Source: an uncultured Acholeplasmatales bacterium
Lineage (GTDB): Bacteria; Bacillota_I; Bacilli_A; Acholeplasmatales; Anaeroplasmataceae
Direction of reading: 5' to 3'
DNA length: 64,000 nucleotides
NCBI GenBank assembly: GCA_944324795.1
Contig: CALUXR010000007.1
Coordinates: 1-64,000, forward strand
Shown: one piece after another, positions 53,200 to 62,559 of the stretch
Position numbering within the stretch: position 1 is the first letter of the stretch
Layout of the letters: each line of letters starts with the position of its first letter
Position numbers and translations under genes: made by a program
Notes under the pieces: generated by a model
Seen by the model: the letters and a program-made list of their open reading frames with translations, nothing else
Told to the model about the DNA's origin: nothing
Databases searched by the model: none

Positions 53200-53925
53200 A
53201 TGCGTTTAAATCCAAAAGCTTATAGACTTGCTGATGGTTATACACCTATTGAAACTCAAGAATTTGATGGAAGAATTGTTGAAATTTATAATATGGATGA
53301 TTTTGATATGTTATATAATCAAAATGTTCCTAAAGGAAAGTTTGTTTTATGGACAAGTGAAAATGGTAAAGATTATCGTTTATTTATAGAAAAGGGATTC
53401 CATAACGAAGTAAAGGAATTATACACTGCTCAAATTAATAAAATTTGGTTAGATTTTTGGGATCAATGTGATGATGTATCTAAAAAATTTAATTTTAGAA
53501 TTTTATTACCTCTATGTTTAGTTTGTATTGTTTTATATATAATCATAAGTTTAATAAATGCTATTGCTAGTTTTGCAATCTATTTACAAATTGGAATTTT
53601 AGCAATATTTATTATTGGTATGATCGTTTTAAATAGATTAACTAAAAATAAAATAGCTGATTTAAATAAAAGTAGTGTAGCTCTAATTAAAGAATCGTTG
53701 ACAGAAGAAGGTTTTGAAAATGTTCTTGAACGTCAAAGAACATATATTGATGGTTTCTTTGAAGCTAAACAAAAAGAAATTGATGAAGAATTAGCTAAAG
53801 AAGACAATGCTGAAAAAGATGAAAATGAAGTATATGTTGATGATGATGTTGTCAATGAAAATGTTTTAGATGAGCCAAAAAATAATGATACAGATGAAAC
53901 AAAAGAGGAAAAATCTGAGGAATAA
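53200..53925 (+). CDS. Two-helix membrane protein before transketolase
   Basis: The start is ATG 53200 with AAAGGAA upstream; the open frame runs back to 53086 through the promoter region and is not translated there. The 241-residue product has an N-terminal cytoplasmic domain of about 100 residues (RLNPKAYRLADGYTPIETQEFDGRIVEIYN...), two adjacent membrane helices (about 101-122 and 126-147), and a C-terminal acidic tail of about 40 residues (EELAKEDNAEKDENEVYVDDDV). No enzyme motif is recognised. It lies nine bases before the transketolase gene and is probably co-transcribed with it. Function unknown. Confidence 0.75.
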   Translation: MRLNPKAYRLADGYTPIETQEFDGRIVEIYNMDDFDMLYNQNVPKGKFVLWTSENGKDYRLFIEKGFHNEVKELYTAQINKIWLDFWDQCDDVSKKFNFRILLPLCLVCIVLYIIISLINAIASFAIYLQIGILAIFIIGMIVLNRLTKNKIADLNKSSVALIKESLTEEGFENVLERQRTYIDGFFEAKQKEIDEELAKEDNAEKDENEVYVDDDVVNENVLDEPKNNDTDETKEEKSEE

Positions 53926-53934
53926 GGTGAGCTT

Positions 53935-55878
53935 ATGAATGATTTTGATAATTTAGCAATTGAGACATTGAGAGTCACTAGTGCAACAATGATTACAAAA
54001 GCTAAGAGTGGACACACCGGAATATGTCTTGATATAGCTCCTACTCTACATGTTTTATTTACGAGATTTTTAAATCTTTATAGTGCTTCTAGTAAGTGGA
54101 TTAATAGAGATCGTTTTATATTAAGTGCTGGTCATGGTTCAGCCTTGTTATATACATTATTACATTTAAGTGGTTTTAATATTAGTGTAGATGATTTAAA
54201 AAAATTTAGGCAAAAGAATTCTATAACATGTGGCCATCCTGAATATGGTATAACTGATGGTGTTGAAATTACAACCGGACCACTTGGTCAAGGGTTAGCT
54301 TCCGCTGTTGGCTTTGCTATTGCTGGTAAAAATTTGGCAAGCAGATATAATAAAACAGATGCTACTTTATTTAATTATAAAAATTATGTTTTATGTGGAG
54401 ATGGTGACTTACAAGAAGGAATAGCTATGGAGGCGTGTTCTCTTGCAGGTCATCTTAAATTAAATAATTTAGTTTTAATTTTTGATTCTAATGATATTCA
54501 ACTTGATGGCGCTACAAATATGGCTTGTAGTGATAATATAGAAATGAAATTTAAAGCTATGAATTGGGACTACTTAAAAGTGGAAGATGGCAATGATATT
54601 ACAGCTATTGAAAAAGCTCTTGTAATGGCTAACAATAATTTAAAACCGACAATTATTGAAGTAAAAACAATTATAGGTTACGGAGCTTATAATGAAGGTA
54701 CAAGTTCTATTCATGGTAAACCTTTAAATGATGAACAATTAAATTTATTAAAAGAAAGATTTAATTTTTCTTATAAAGATTATGAAATTCCAAAAGAAGT
54801 TTATGAATTATATGGTAATACTTTAATTAAAAGAGGGAAAGAAACATATGATTACTATCTTCAAACTTTAGCTTATTATAAAGAACATTATCCTAATGAA
54901 TATAATGAGTTAATGAATTTAGATAAATGCAATTTAGATGTTCAATTACCTACATATAATGATAAAATTTCTACTAGAAAAGTGGCTGGTCAAGTATTAA
55001 ATAAATTAGGTGAAGCTAATAAATATCTAATTTGTGGTTCTGCTGATTTAGCTAGTTCTTGTATGATTGTTGGTAATGATGGTGATTTTGAGGCTTCTAA
55101 TTATAGTGGTCGTAACATTCATTATGGTGTTAGAGAACATGCGATGGGAGCAATTGTTAATGGTCTTACGTTATCTAATTTAATCGGAGTTGCTTCAGGT
55201 TTCTTTGTTTTTTCTGATTATATGAAGGATACGATTAGAGCAGCAGCAATCATGAAAATTCCATCGCTATTCATCTTTTCACATGATAGTGTTTGTGTAG
55301 GTGAAGATGGCCCAACTCATCAACCGATTGAACAACTTAGTGGTTTAAGGGCTATGCCAAATTTAAATGTTGTTCGTCCTGCTGATGCTAAAGAAACAAC
55401 TTATGCAATATCTGCTGCTATAAAACATAATGATTATCCTACTGTTATAGTAACAAGTAGACAAGATGTTCCTGTTCTTCAAGAAACATCCTTAGAAGGC
55501 TTTAATCGTGGTGCCTACATTGCTTATGAACCAAATAAAAACCCAAATTATATTTTGATTAGTTGTGGTACTGATTTAAGTCTATGTTTAGAAGCAGCGA
55601 AAGAATTAGAAAATGAAGGATTAATGACAAGAGTTGTAAGTATGCCTAGTCAATTTATTTTTAATAAGCAAGATGAAGCATATAAAGAACAAATTTTACC
55701 GGCTAATATCACTAAACGTTTAGCAGTTGAAATGGGTTCTACATTATCTTGGTATCGTTATGCTAATAATGTTTTAGGTATTGATAGTTTTGGTTCTTCA
55801 ATGCCATTAAAAGAAATTTATGAATATTATGGTTTTACAGTTACTAATATAAAAAAGTTAATTAAAGAAATGGAATGA
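53935..55878 (+). CDS. tkt: Transketolase
   Basis: The 647-residue enzyme exchanges two-carbon units in the non-oxidative pentose phosphate pathway. Thiamine-diphosphate and substrate motifs are in place: SAGHGSALLY, GHPEYGITDGVEITTGPLGQGLASAVG, CGDGDLQEGIAMEA, the second half VREHAMGAIVNG, and HDSVCVGEDGPTHQPIEQL. Length is close to the usual 650-670. GGTGAG precedes ATG. The stop is TGA. A small membrane protein gene follows by five bases. Confidence 0.97.
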   Translation: MNDFDNLAIETLRVTSATMITKAKSGHTGICLDIAPTLHVLFTRFLNLYSASSKWINRDRFILSAGHGSALLYTLLHLSGFNISVDDLKKFRQKNSITCGHPEYGITDGVEITTGPLGQGLASAVGFAIAGKNLASRYNKTDATLFNYKNYVLCGDGDLQEGIAMEACSLAGHLKLNNLVLIFDSNDIQLDGATNMACSDNIEMKFKAMNWDYLKVEDGNDITAIEKALVMANNNLKPTIIEVKTIIGYGAYNEGTSSIHGKPLNDEQLNLLKERFNFSYKDYEIPKEVYELYGNTLIKRGKETYDYYLQTLAYYKEHYPNEYNELMNLDKCNLDVQLPTYNDKISTRKVAGQVLNKLGEANKYLICGSADLASSCMIVGNDGDFEASNYSGRNIHYGVREHAMGAIVNGLTLSNLIGVASGFFVFSDYMKDTIRAAAIMKIPSLFIFSHDSVCVGEDGPTHQPIEQLSGLRAMPNLNVVRPADAKETTYAISAAIKHNDYPTVIVTSRQDVPVLQETSLEGFNRGAYIAYEPNKNPNYILISCGTDLSLCLEAAKELENEGLMTRVVSMPSQFIFNKQDEAYKEQILPANITKRLAVEMGSTLSWYRYANNVLGIDSFGSSMPLKEIYEYYGFTVTNIKKLIKEME

Positions 55879-55883
55879 TATAA

Positions 55884-56126
55884 ATGACATTTAATAAAAT
55901 AGAAAAAACGGATTTTACGACTTATCGTTATCAATTTATATTATCTTTAGCGTATTCTTTAATTTTAGCTATTGTTTATGGATATTGGACAATAGTATCT
56001 TTAAATAAGTTTTATTTAGGAGTAATAGTATTTTTCGCATTTCTTATAGTTGGAGGGGTAGTTTACTATTTTTGGGTTAATAGTTTAAAAAACAAAAAAG
56101 AGGAAGTTGAAAAAAATGTACACTAA
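55884..56126 (+). CDS. Small two-helix membrane protein
   Basis: The 80-residue product has two hydrophobic segments (about 18-37 and 43-66) and a basic tail ending KKEEVEKNVH. It sits five bases after the transketolase stop and its end overlaps the next open frame. No family is recognised. The codon use and tight packing argue that it is a real gene. The start has no clear binding site, so it may be translated by coupling with transketolase. Confidence 0.65.
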   Translation: MTFNKIEKTDFTTYRYQFILSLAYSLILAIVYGYWTIVSLNKFYLGVIVFFAFLIVGGVVYYFWVNSLKNKKEEVEKNVH

Positions 56127-56817
56127 AAATATAAGAAATTGGATCGATATGTTAAAAGAGGGTGAGTTATTTTTTGCAAAACAAACATATGTTGATTATT
56201 TTGCTGATATGCAAGAAAATACCTTTTATCAATTGTTAGCTAGACTTTGTAATGAAGGAATGATTAAAAATTTATCTAAAGGTCTATATTTTAAACCTTA
56301 TATAACAGATAGCACAAAAATACCTACTAAATTAGAAATTATTGATTTTTTAACAAATAGAGGTCATAATGGATGTGTTACAGGTGGTTCTTTTTACAAG
56401 GATAAAGGAATAATTGATTATGTGGTTTCTTATGAATATGTGTTTACTAATCTTTTAGAAATAAAAAGTGTTAGAAAAATTGGTGATTTATCTATATTTA
56501 GTTTAGGTGTTGATTTTAGAAATGAAATGTATCTAAATATCATCGAGTGTTTAGAATTAATTGAACATGTTTCAACATTTGAAAATATTGATTATGCAGC
56601 CTTGCAACGTTATTTACGTTCTTTTGCTTCTAGATTTAGTCAATCTGCTTTATCTAAAGTTATATATTTAAGAAAATATAAGAAAAGAGTAATTGCGACA
56701 ATGGCTTTAATACTTAATAGATATAATGTTTTAAATACTTTGCAAAAATTATTAAATAAAGCTAGTAAATATGAAATACCTTCAGAAATTATTACAGCTT
56801 TAGATTGGGAGAATTAA
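56116..56817 (+). CDS. AbiEi-like winged-helix regulator
   Basis: The start is ATG 56116 (233 residues); an in-frame TTG at 56107 is only three bases from the GAGGA sequence (56100-56104) and is less likely. The N-terminal region (about 1-70) looks like a winged helix with TFYQLLARLCNEGMIKNLSKGLYFKP, typical of the AbiEi-type or DUF6088-like regulators that act as antitoxins of type IV systems. The rest has the family's beta/alpha layout with GCVTGGSFYKDKG and a later ECLELIEHVSTFEN helix. No AbiEii-type nucleotidyltransferase toxin is found next to it. It may be a solitary regulator. Confidence in the broad family is moderate. Confidence 0.7.
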   Translation: MYTKNIRNWIDMLKEGELFFAKQTYVDYFADMQENTFYQLLARLCNEGMIKNLSKGLYFKPYITDSTKIPTKLEIIDFLTNRGHNGCVTGGSFYKDKGIIDYVVSYEYVFTNLLEIKSVRKIGDLSIFSLGVDFRNEMYLNIIECLELIEHVSTFENIDYAALQRYLRSFASRFSQSALSKVIYLRKYKKRVIATMALILNRYNVLNTLQKLLNKASKYEIPSEIITALDWEN

Positions 56818-56818
56818 A

Positions 56819-58105
56819 ATGATTGATATTAAATTTTTAAGAGAAAATCCAGATATTGTTAAACAAAATATAAAAAATAAATTTCAAGATAATAAGTTAC
56901 CTTTAGTTGATGAAGCTATTAAATTAGATAGTGAAACAAGACAAATTAAAGGTGAGGTTGAAAACTTACGTTCTATTAGGAATAAAGCGTCTCAAGAAAT
57001 CGGTAAATTGATGCGCGAAGGCAAAAAAGCCGAGGCTGATGTGTGTAAGAAAGAAGTTAGCGAAATAAATGATAAAATAACTTCTCTTGATGAAGCATTA
57101 GTTAAAGTAGAGGCAGAATTAAAGAAAATTATGATGGTAATTCCTAATATTATCGATAAGTCTGTGCCTATTGGTCCTAATGATACTTATAATGTTGAAC
57201 GTAAAAGATTTTTAGAACCTACGAATTACGATTTTGAAGTTCCTTATCATCTTGACATAATTGAAAAACTTGGTGGTATTGACCTTGATTCAGCTAGAAG
57301 AGTAGCTGGCAATGGCTTCTATTATTTAATGGGTAATATTGCCCGTTTACATAGTGCTGTTTTAGCTTATGCTCGTGATTTTATGATTAATAAAGGATTT
57401 ACATATGTCGTTCCTCCTTTTATGATTCGCTCTAATGTTGTTGATGGAGTAATGTCTTTTAATGAAATGGATCAGATGATGTATAAAATTGAAGGTGAAG
57501 ATTTATATTTGATTGGTACTAGTGAACATTCTATGATCGGTAAATTTATTGGTCAAATTTTAGATAAATCAAAACTACCATATACTTATACTTCATATAG
57601 TCCTTGTTTTAGAAAAGAAAAAGGCGCTCATGGAATTGAAGAAAGAGGAATATATCGTATCCATCAATTTGAAAAACAAGAAATGATTGTTGTTTGTGAA
57701 CCGGAAGATTCAATGGCATGGTTTGAAAAAATGTACAATTATACTGTTGAATTATTCGTTTCTATGGGCATTCCATGCCGTACTTTAGAATGTTGTAGTG
57801 GCGATTTAGCCGATTTAAAGGTTAAATCAATCGATGTTGAAGCTTGGTCTCCACGTCAAAAGAAATATTTTGAAGTTGGTTCATGCTCTAATTTAGGTGA
57901 TGCTCAAGCTAGACGTTTAGGTATAAGAATTAAAGGTGAGAAAGGCAATTATTTTGCACACACTTTGAACAATACAGTTGTTGCCCCACCAAGAATGCTT
58001 ATAGCTCTTCTTGAAAATCATTTACATGCTGATGGCTCGATAGATATTCCTGAAGTGTTATGGCCATATATGGGTGGTACTAAAAAGTTAGAACCAGTAA
58101 AATAA
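56819..58105 (+). CDS. serS: Seryl-tRNA synthetase
   Basis: The 428-residue class II synthetase has the long antiparallel coiled-coil arm that binds tRNA-Ser (about 28-105). Motif 2 includes SPCFRKEKG and IYRIHQFEKQEM. Motif 3 is HTLNNTVVAPPRMLIALLEN. The common bacterial motif 3 has NGSGLAVGRTL, so this is the NNT..PR variant seen in some Firmicutes and Archaea. The enzyme looks complete. GGGAGA precedes ATG 56819, one base after the regulator's stop. The stop codon is part of a terminator hairpin. Confidence 0.97.
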   Translation: MIDIKFLRENPDIVKQNIKNKFQDNKLPLVDEAIKLDSETRQIKGEVENLRSIRNKASQEIGKLMREGKKAEADVCKKEVSEINDKITSLDEALVKVEAELKKIMMVIPNIIDKSVPIGPNDTYNVERKRFLEPTNYDFEVPYHLDIIEKLGGIDLDSARRVAGNGFYYLMGNIARLHSAVLAYARDFMINKGFTYVVPPFMIRSNVVDGVMSFNEMDQMMYKIEGEDLYLIGTSEHSMIGKFIGQILDKSKLPYTYTSYSPCFRKEKGAHGIEERGIYRIHQFEKQEMIVVCEPEDSMAWFEKMYNYTVELFVSMGIPCRTLECCSGDLADLKVKSIDVEAWSPRQKKYFEVGSCSNLGDAQARRLGIRIKGEKGNYFAHTLNNTVVAPPRMLIALLENHLHADGSIDIPEVLWPYMGGTKKLEPVK

Positions 58106-58135
58106 GACAGTTATGGCTGTCTTATTTGTATTTTT
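58101..58135 (+). terminator. Intrinsic terminator after serS
   Basis: A perfect 10-bp stem (58101-58110 with 58117-58126) overlaps the serS stop codon and has a TTATGG loop. The tail is TTTGTATTTTT. Read-through to the next gene, which lies 45 bases downstream, is possible. Confidence 0.85.
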
Positions 58136-58150
58136 AGAAAGGATATTAAG

Positions 58151-58909
58151 ATGCGTTTTGTAAGTTGGAATGTTAATGGTATTAGAGCTTGCCTAGATAA
58201 AGGGTTCTTAGATTTTTTTAATAAAATTGATGCTGATATTTTTGCTATACAAGAAACTAAGATGCAAGAAGGCCAAAAAGATATTAACATTAATGGTTAT
58301 AAATATTATATAAATAGTGCTATCAAAAAAGGTTATAGTGGGACTTTAATTTACACAAGATTAAAACCAATTAATGTATATTATGGCTTAACTGATGGAC
58401 TTTATAATGATGAAGGAAGAATTATTACACTAGAATTTGTTGATTTTTATTTCATTACTATTTATACTCCAAATAGCCAAAATGAATTAAAAAGATTACC
58501 CTATCGTTTAACTTTTGAAGAAAATTTAAGAAAATATTTAGTTAGTTTAAATAAACCAATAATTTTATGTGGCGATTTTAATGTAGCACATAAAGAAATT
58601 GACATTAGAAATCCTAAAACTAATATTCATAATGCTGGATTTACAATAGAAGAAAGAAATGAATTTTCAAAATTATTAGATTTAGGTTTTATCGATACAT
58701 TTAGGTATTTACATCCAGAATTAATTAAATATTCTTGGTGGAGTTATAAAACTAAAGCTAGAGAAAAGGGAATCGGTTGGCGAATAGATTATTTTGTTAT
58801 TTCTAATGCTATAAAAGAAAAATTAATGAAGAGTGATATATGTTGTGATGTATTAGGAAGCGATCATGCTCCTATTTATATTGATATAGATTTAAAGGAA
58901 GGTGAATAA
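58151..58909 (+). CDS. xth: Exodeoxyribonuclease III (AP endonuclease)
   Basis: The 252-residue enzyme cleaves at abasic sites and removes 3' blocking groups in base excision repair. Motifs include SWNVNGIRA (5-13), the metal ligand Glu35 in QETKMQ, CGDFNVAHKEIDI, the WRIDYFVIS segment and GSDHAPI with the catalytic His. The RKNPK-type loop is normal. AAAGGAT is upstream of ATG 58151. The next gene follows by two bases, so the unit continues to the DegV gene. Confidence 0.95.
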   Translation: MRFVSWNVNGIRACLDKGFLDFFNKIDADIFAIQETKMQEGQKDININGYKYYINSAIKKGYSGTLIYTRLKPINVYYGLTDGLYNDEGRIITLEFVDFYFITIYTPNSQNELKRLPYRLTFEENLRKYLVSLNKPIILCGDFNVAHKEIDIRNPKTNIHNAGFTIEERNEFSKLLDLGFIDTFRYLHPELIKYSWWSYKTKAREKGIGWRIDYFVISNAIKEKLMKSDICCDVLGSDHAPIYIDIDLKEGE

Positions 58910-58911
58910 TT

Positions 58912-59736
58912 ATGACTTATCAAATTGTTGTAGATAGTTCTGCTGACATTTTAGAAGATGAGTTTAAAGATGCAATTTGTAAAGTTAGAGTAGTGCCATT
59001 AACTATAAAAATTGGTAGTACTGAATATGTTGATGATGCTAATTTAGATACAAGTGAATTATTAGAAGCTATGGCAAATTCAAAAGAAAAGGAGACTACA
59101 GCTTGTCCTAGTCCTGAAGCTTTTGAAAGAATATTTAGAGAGGCTGATTATACTTTTTGTATAACAATTTCAGCTAAATTATCTGGTACATATAATAGTG
59201 CTTGTTTAGCTAGAGATATTGTAAAAAAAGATGGACATCAAGTTATGGTTATTGATTCTAAAGCAGTTGCTGGTGTAGCAAGATTAATGACACTTGATAT
59301 CATAGATAATTTAGCTAAAGGTAATGATTATAATACAATTTGTTTAAAAGTTGTTCCTGAAAAATATAATTTATTATTTGTTTTAAATACATATGATAAT
59401 TTAATCAAAAATGGCAGAATGAATAAATTTGTTGGTATGGTTGCTTCTTTATTATCTATTAGACCATTATTTTGTGCGAGTGATGGTGAAATTAAATTGA
59501 TTAAAAAGATTAGAACGATGACTAAATCATTAGCTAGTTTAGTCGATGAAATGCCTAATTTAGCAGCTAGTTTTAATCATGTAGTTATATCATATGTTAA
59601 TAATTTAGACGTTGCTGAAGGATTAGCTAAAAATATTAAAAATAAATATGCTAATGTTGAAGTAGAATTAGTACCTACAAGAGGTTTAACTACTTTCTAT
59701 GCTCAACAAGGTGGTATAATAGTTTCATTTAGGTAA
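58912..59736 (+). CDS. DegV-family fatty-acid-binding protein
   Basis: The 274-residue protein has the DegV signature: VVDSSADILEDE near the N-terminus, TACPSPEAFERIF, FCITISAKLSGTYNSACLA and the closing PTRGLTTFYAQQGGIIVSF. DegV proteins (FakB) bind a fatty acid and present it to FakA kinase for phosphorylation. No fakA is near. AAGGTGAA precedes the ATG, two bases after the exonuclease stop. Length is typical (about 280). The lipid bound cannot be told from the sequence. Confidence 0.93.
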   Translation: MTYQIVVDSSADILEDEFKDAICKVRVVPLTIKIGSTEYVDDANLDTSELLEAMANSKEKETTACPSPEAFERIFREADYTFCITISAKLSGTYNSACLARDIVKKDGHQVMVIDSKAVAGVARLMTLDIIDNLAKGNDYNTICLKVVPEKYNLLFVLNTYDNLIKNGRMNKFVGMVASLLSIRPLFCASDGEIKLIKKIRTMTKSLASLVDEMPNLAASFNHVVISYVNNLDVAEGLAKNIKNKYANVEVELVPTRGLTTFYAQQGGIIVSFR

Positions 59737-59739
59737 AAT

Positions 59740-60900
59740 ATGTTAGAAATATATTTAAATAAAGGTGTATTTAAATCATTTAGTCCCACTAATCCTTTCA
59801 TTTATAATAATGAAATAAATCGTTTTAAAGGTGAAATTGTAAGTGGATGTATAGCTAAAGTACATAGTTATGATGGTGATTTTATAGGTTATGGCTTTTT
59901 TAATTCTGCTAGTAAAATAATGATTAGAATTTTAACTAATAAAGAAGAAGATATTGATGAAGAATTCTTTAGAAAAAGGATTGAATTGGCTATTAGTCAT
60001 AGACAAAACTTAGCATACGATAACACTTCAAGATTAATTTTTTCAGAAGCTGATTTACTACCTGGTTTAGTAGTAGATAAGTATGCTGATATTTTAGTAT
60101 GTCAATTTAGTAGTCTTGGCATGTTTAGATTAAAAGATATGATTGTAAATATCTTAATTAAATTATTAAATCCTAAGGGAATATATATGCGCAACGATTC
60201 ATCGATCAATTTAAAAGAAGGCATTCCGTTAGAAAAGGGATTCTTATATAATGAATTTCCTACTAAAGTATTAGTTAAAGAAAATGATTTATTATTTTAT
60301 GTAGATGTGGAAAATGGCCAAAAAACAGGTTATTTTTTAGATCAAAAATTAAATAGAGACAATTTAAAATATTATGTGAAAGATAAAGTTGTTTTAGATT
60401 GTTTTTCTCATACTGGGGCTTTTAGTTTAAATGCCTGCAAGCATCAAGCTAAAAAAGTTGTAGCCGTTGATATCTCTAAATTAGCAGTAGAGACTATTTT
60501 AAATAATGCCAAATTAAATAATTTTAATAATATCGAAGCAATATGCATGGATGTTTTTGACTATTTAAGAAGTGACATAAAAGATATATATGATGTTATT
60601 ATATTAGATCCACCAGCTTTTACTAAAAGTAAAGAAAATGTTAAGAAAGCTTATAAAGGATATAAAGAAATAAATCTTCAAGCATTAAAAGTATTGAAAA
60701 AAGGTGGCTATTTAATTACTTTTTCATGTTCATATAATATGACTTTAGATTTATTTTTAGAAATGTTAAGAGATGCAGTTAAAGATAGTAAAAGACTATG
60801 CCAGATGGTTGATTTTAAAATTCAAGCACCTGACCATCCGACTTTATTAGATGGTATGGAATTATATTTAAAATGTGTGATATTAAGAGTTCTAGATTAA
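59740..60900 (+). CDS. RlmI/RlmK-type rRNA cytosine methyltransferase
   Basis: The 386-residue protein has an N-terminal PUA domain (about 1-72, including GCIAKVHSYDGDFIGYGFFN), a central region, and a Rossmann-fold SAM domain with VLDCFSHTGAFSLNAC, a VAVDISKLAVE acidic-ribose motif and the catalytic LDPPAFTKSKENV. It belongs to the RlmI family (YwbD), which makes 5-methylcytosine in 23S rRNA. It starts three bases after the DegV gene. The exact rRNA position in this organism is not shown by the sequence. Confidence 0.92.
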   Translation: MLEIYLNKGVFKSFSPTNPFIYNNEINRFKGEIVSGCIAKVHSYDGDFIGYGFFNSASKIMIRILTNKEEDIDEEFFRKRIELAISHRQNLAYDNTSRLIFSEADLLPGLVVDKYADILVCQFSSLGMFRLKDMIVNILIKLLNPKGIYMRNDSSINLKEGIPLEKGFLYNEFPTKVLVKENDLLFYVDVENGQKTGYFLDQKLNRDNLKYYVKDKVVLDCFSHTGAFSLNACKHQAKKVVAVDISKLAVETILNNAKLNNFNNIEAICMDVFDYLRSDIKDIYDVIILDPPAFTKSKENVKKAYKGYKEINLQALKVLKKGGYLITFSCSYNMTLDLFLEMLRDAVKDSKRLCQMVDFKIQAPDHPTLLDGMELYLKCVILRVLD

Positions 60901-60913
60901 TTGGTGATAGATT

Positions 60914-61723
60914 ATGATTGAAATTAAAGATTTATGGTATAAATATACTAATAAGGATAAGGCGTTAAATGGTATAAATTTAACTATTAAAGATGGAGAA
61001 TGGGTAGCTATACTTGGGCATAATGGTAGTGGCAAATCGACCTTATCTAAACTTTTGGTTGGTTTATTAGAAGTTCAAAAAGGGGAAATATTATATGATG
61101 GAGTCCCTATTAATGATAAAACTATCAGTGATATAAGAAAAAAAGTAGGGATTGTTTTTCAAAACCCGGATAATCAATTTGTTGGTACGAACGTTAAATA
61201 TGATGTTGCTTTTGGTTTAGAAAATAGAAAAACTGAAAGAAACTTAATGCATGAACTCGTTAGTAAATGGACTAAAGAAGTTGGGATGTATGATTATTTA
61301 AATAGAGAGCCTAATACTCTATCTGGTGGTCAAAAACAAATGGTTGCAATAGCCGGAATTTTGGCGTTAAATCAGGATATTATAATTCTTGATGAGGCCA
61401 CTAGTATGCTTGATCCTGATGGAGTTAAAGATATCACTAATTTAATTGTGTCCTTAAAAGAAAACCACCATAAAACTATAATTACTATCACCCATGATCT
61501 AGATTTAGCTAAACTAGCTAGTCGGGTAGTTGTTTTAAAAGATGGAAAAATAATCGGTGATGATACACCAGAAGAAATATTTAAACAACGAGATATATTA
61601 CAAAGTTCAAATCTAGATATGCCGTTTAAAATGCGTATTTACCATGAAGTTTGTGAAAATGTAAAATTAAACAAAAATAAGAAATTAGAGGAAGTATTAT
61701 GGCAATATCATTTAAAGAAGTAG
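60914..61723 (+). CDS. ecfA1: ECF transporter ATPase EcfA1
   Basis: The 269-residue ATPase of the energy-coupling factor module has Walker A GHNGSGKS (35-42), Q-loop Gln83, signature LSGGQ (136-140) and Walker B ILDEATSMLD (Glu161). With EcfA2, EcfT and interchangeable S components it drives uptake of vitamins such as riboflavin, biotin or folate. GGTGATAG precedes ATG 60914. The 3' end overlaps the ecfA2 start by 25 bases. The order ecfA1-ecfA2-ecfT-truA is the usual Firmicutes arrangement, but here the upstream gene is a methyltransferase and not rplQ. Confidence 0.96.
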   Translation: MIEIKDLWYKYTNKDKALNGINLTIKDGEWVAILGHNGSGKSTLSKLLVGLLEVQKGEILYDGVPINDKTISDIRKKVGIVFQNPDNQFVGTNVKYDVAFGLENRKTERNLMHELVSKWTKEVGMYDYLNREPNTLSGGQKQMVAIAGILALNQDIIILDEATSMLDPDGVKDITNLIVSLKENHHKTIITITHDLDLAKLASRVVVLKDGKIIGDDTPEEIFKQRDILQSSNLDMPFKMRIYHEVCENVKLNKNKKLEEVLWQYHLKK

Positions 61724-62559
61724 GGCATAATTATGCTGGTTTAAGAAAAAAAGAATATGTTGCCGCTTTGTATGACATAAATTTAGATATTGCTAGTCAA
61801 GATGAATTTATTTGTGTAGTTGGACAAACAGGTAGTGGTAAATCGACTTTAGTTAGTCATATGAATGCCTTACTATTACCTACTAGCGGTTCTATTCAAA
61901 TTTTTGATTATTTAATAACACCTAAAAAAAGAAAAAATCCGCCATTACAACCGATCAGAAAAAGAATAGGTTTTGTATTTCAATTTCCTGAATATCAGTT
62001 ATTTGAAGAAACAGTTTTAAAAGATATAATGTTTGGACCTAAAAATTTCGGTTATTCATTAGAAGAAGCTAAAACTAAAGCGTTAGATGTTTGTAAACTT
62101 TTAGGGATTGAAGATGATTTGTTAGATAAATCACCATTTAATTTATCTGGTGGACAAATGCGCAAAGTAGCAATTGCTGGTATTTTATCATATAATCCGG
62201 ATATTTTATTGTTAGATGAGCCTACTAGGGGACTTGATCCTAAGACTGCATTAGAAGTTATGGCGATCTTTAATAAAATTAATAAAGAATATCATAAAAC
62301 TATTATAACTATTACTCATGATATGAATTTGGTTTATGAGTATGCAACAAGAGTTATAGCTATGAAAGATGGTAGAATTGCCTTTGATGGTAAGCCGATA
62401 GATTTATTTAAAAATCCAATTTATAAAGATTGTCATTTACAAAAACCAGATATTTTACAATTAATCGATTACTTAAATGAGTCTATGAATCTAAATTTAG
62501 ATTATGATATTTATAATGAGAAAGAATTGTTAGATAAGTTAGAGGATGTGTTAGAATGA
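61699..62559 (+). CDS. ecfA2: ECF transporter ATPase EcfA2
   Basis: The 286-residue partner ATPase has Walker A GQTGSGKS (42-49), Q-loop FQFPEYQLFEETV (94-106), signature LSGGQMRKVA (149-158) and Walker B LLDEPTRGLD. The FPEYQLFE and GGQMRK sequences are diagnostic of EcfA2. The ATG lies inside the end of ecfA1, with GAGGAAG upstream. It ends with TGA overlapping the ecfT start (ATGA). Confidence 0.96.
   Translation: MAISFKEVGHNYAGLRKKEYVAALYDINLDIASQDEFICVVGQTGSGKSTLVSHMNALLLPTSGSIQIFDYLITPKKRKNPPLQPIRKRIGFVFQFPEYQLFEETVLKDIMFGPKNFGYSLEEAKTKALDVCKLLGIEDDLLDKSPFNLSGGQMRKVAIAGILSYNPDILLLDEPTRGLDPKTALEVMAIFNKINKEYHKTIITITHDMNLVYEYATRVIAMKDGRIAFDGKPIDLFKNPIYKDCHLQKPDILQLIDYLNESMNLNLDYDIYNEKELLDKLEDVLE

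Noticed and set aside
53733-54017. Minus-strand 94-codon open frame under the 53200 and transketolase genes
   Set aside because: It is antisense to two well-supported genes, Ser-rich, and has no promoter or binding site. Similar antisense frames (for example 5028-5513 and 40369-40731) were left out for the same reason.
56107-56115. TTG start for the AbiEi-like gene
   Set aside because: The only binding site would be three bases away; ATG 56116 is better spaced.
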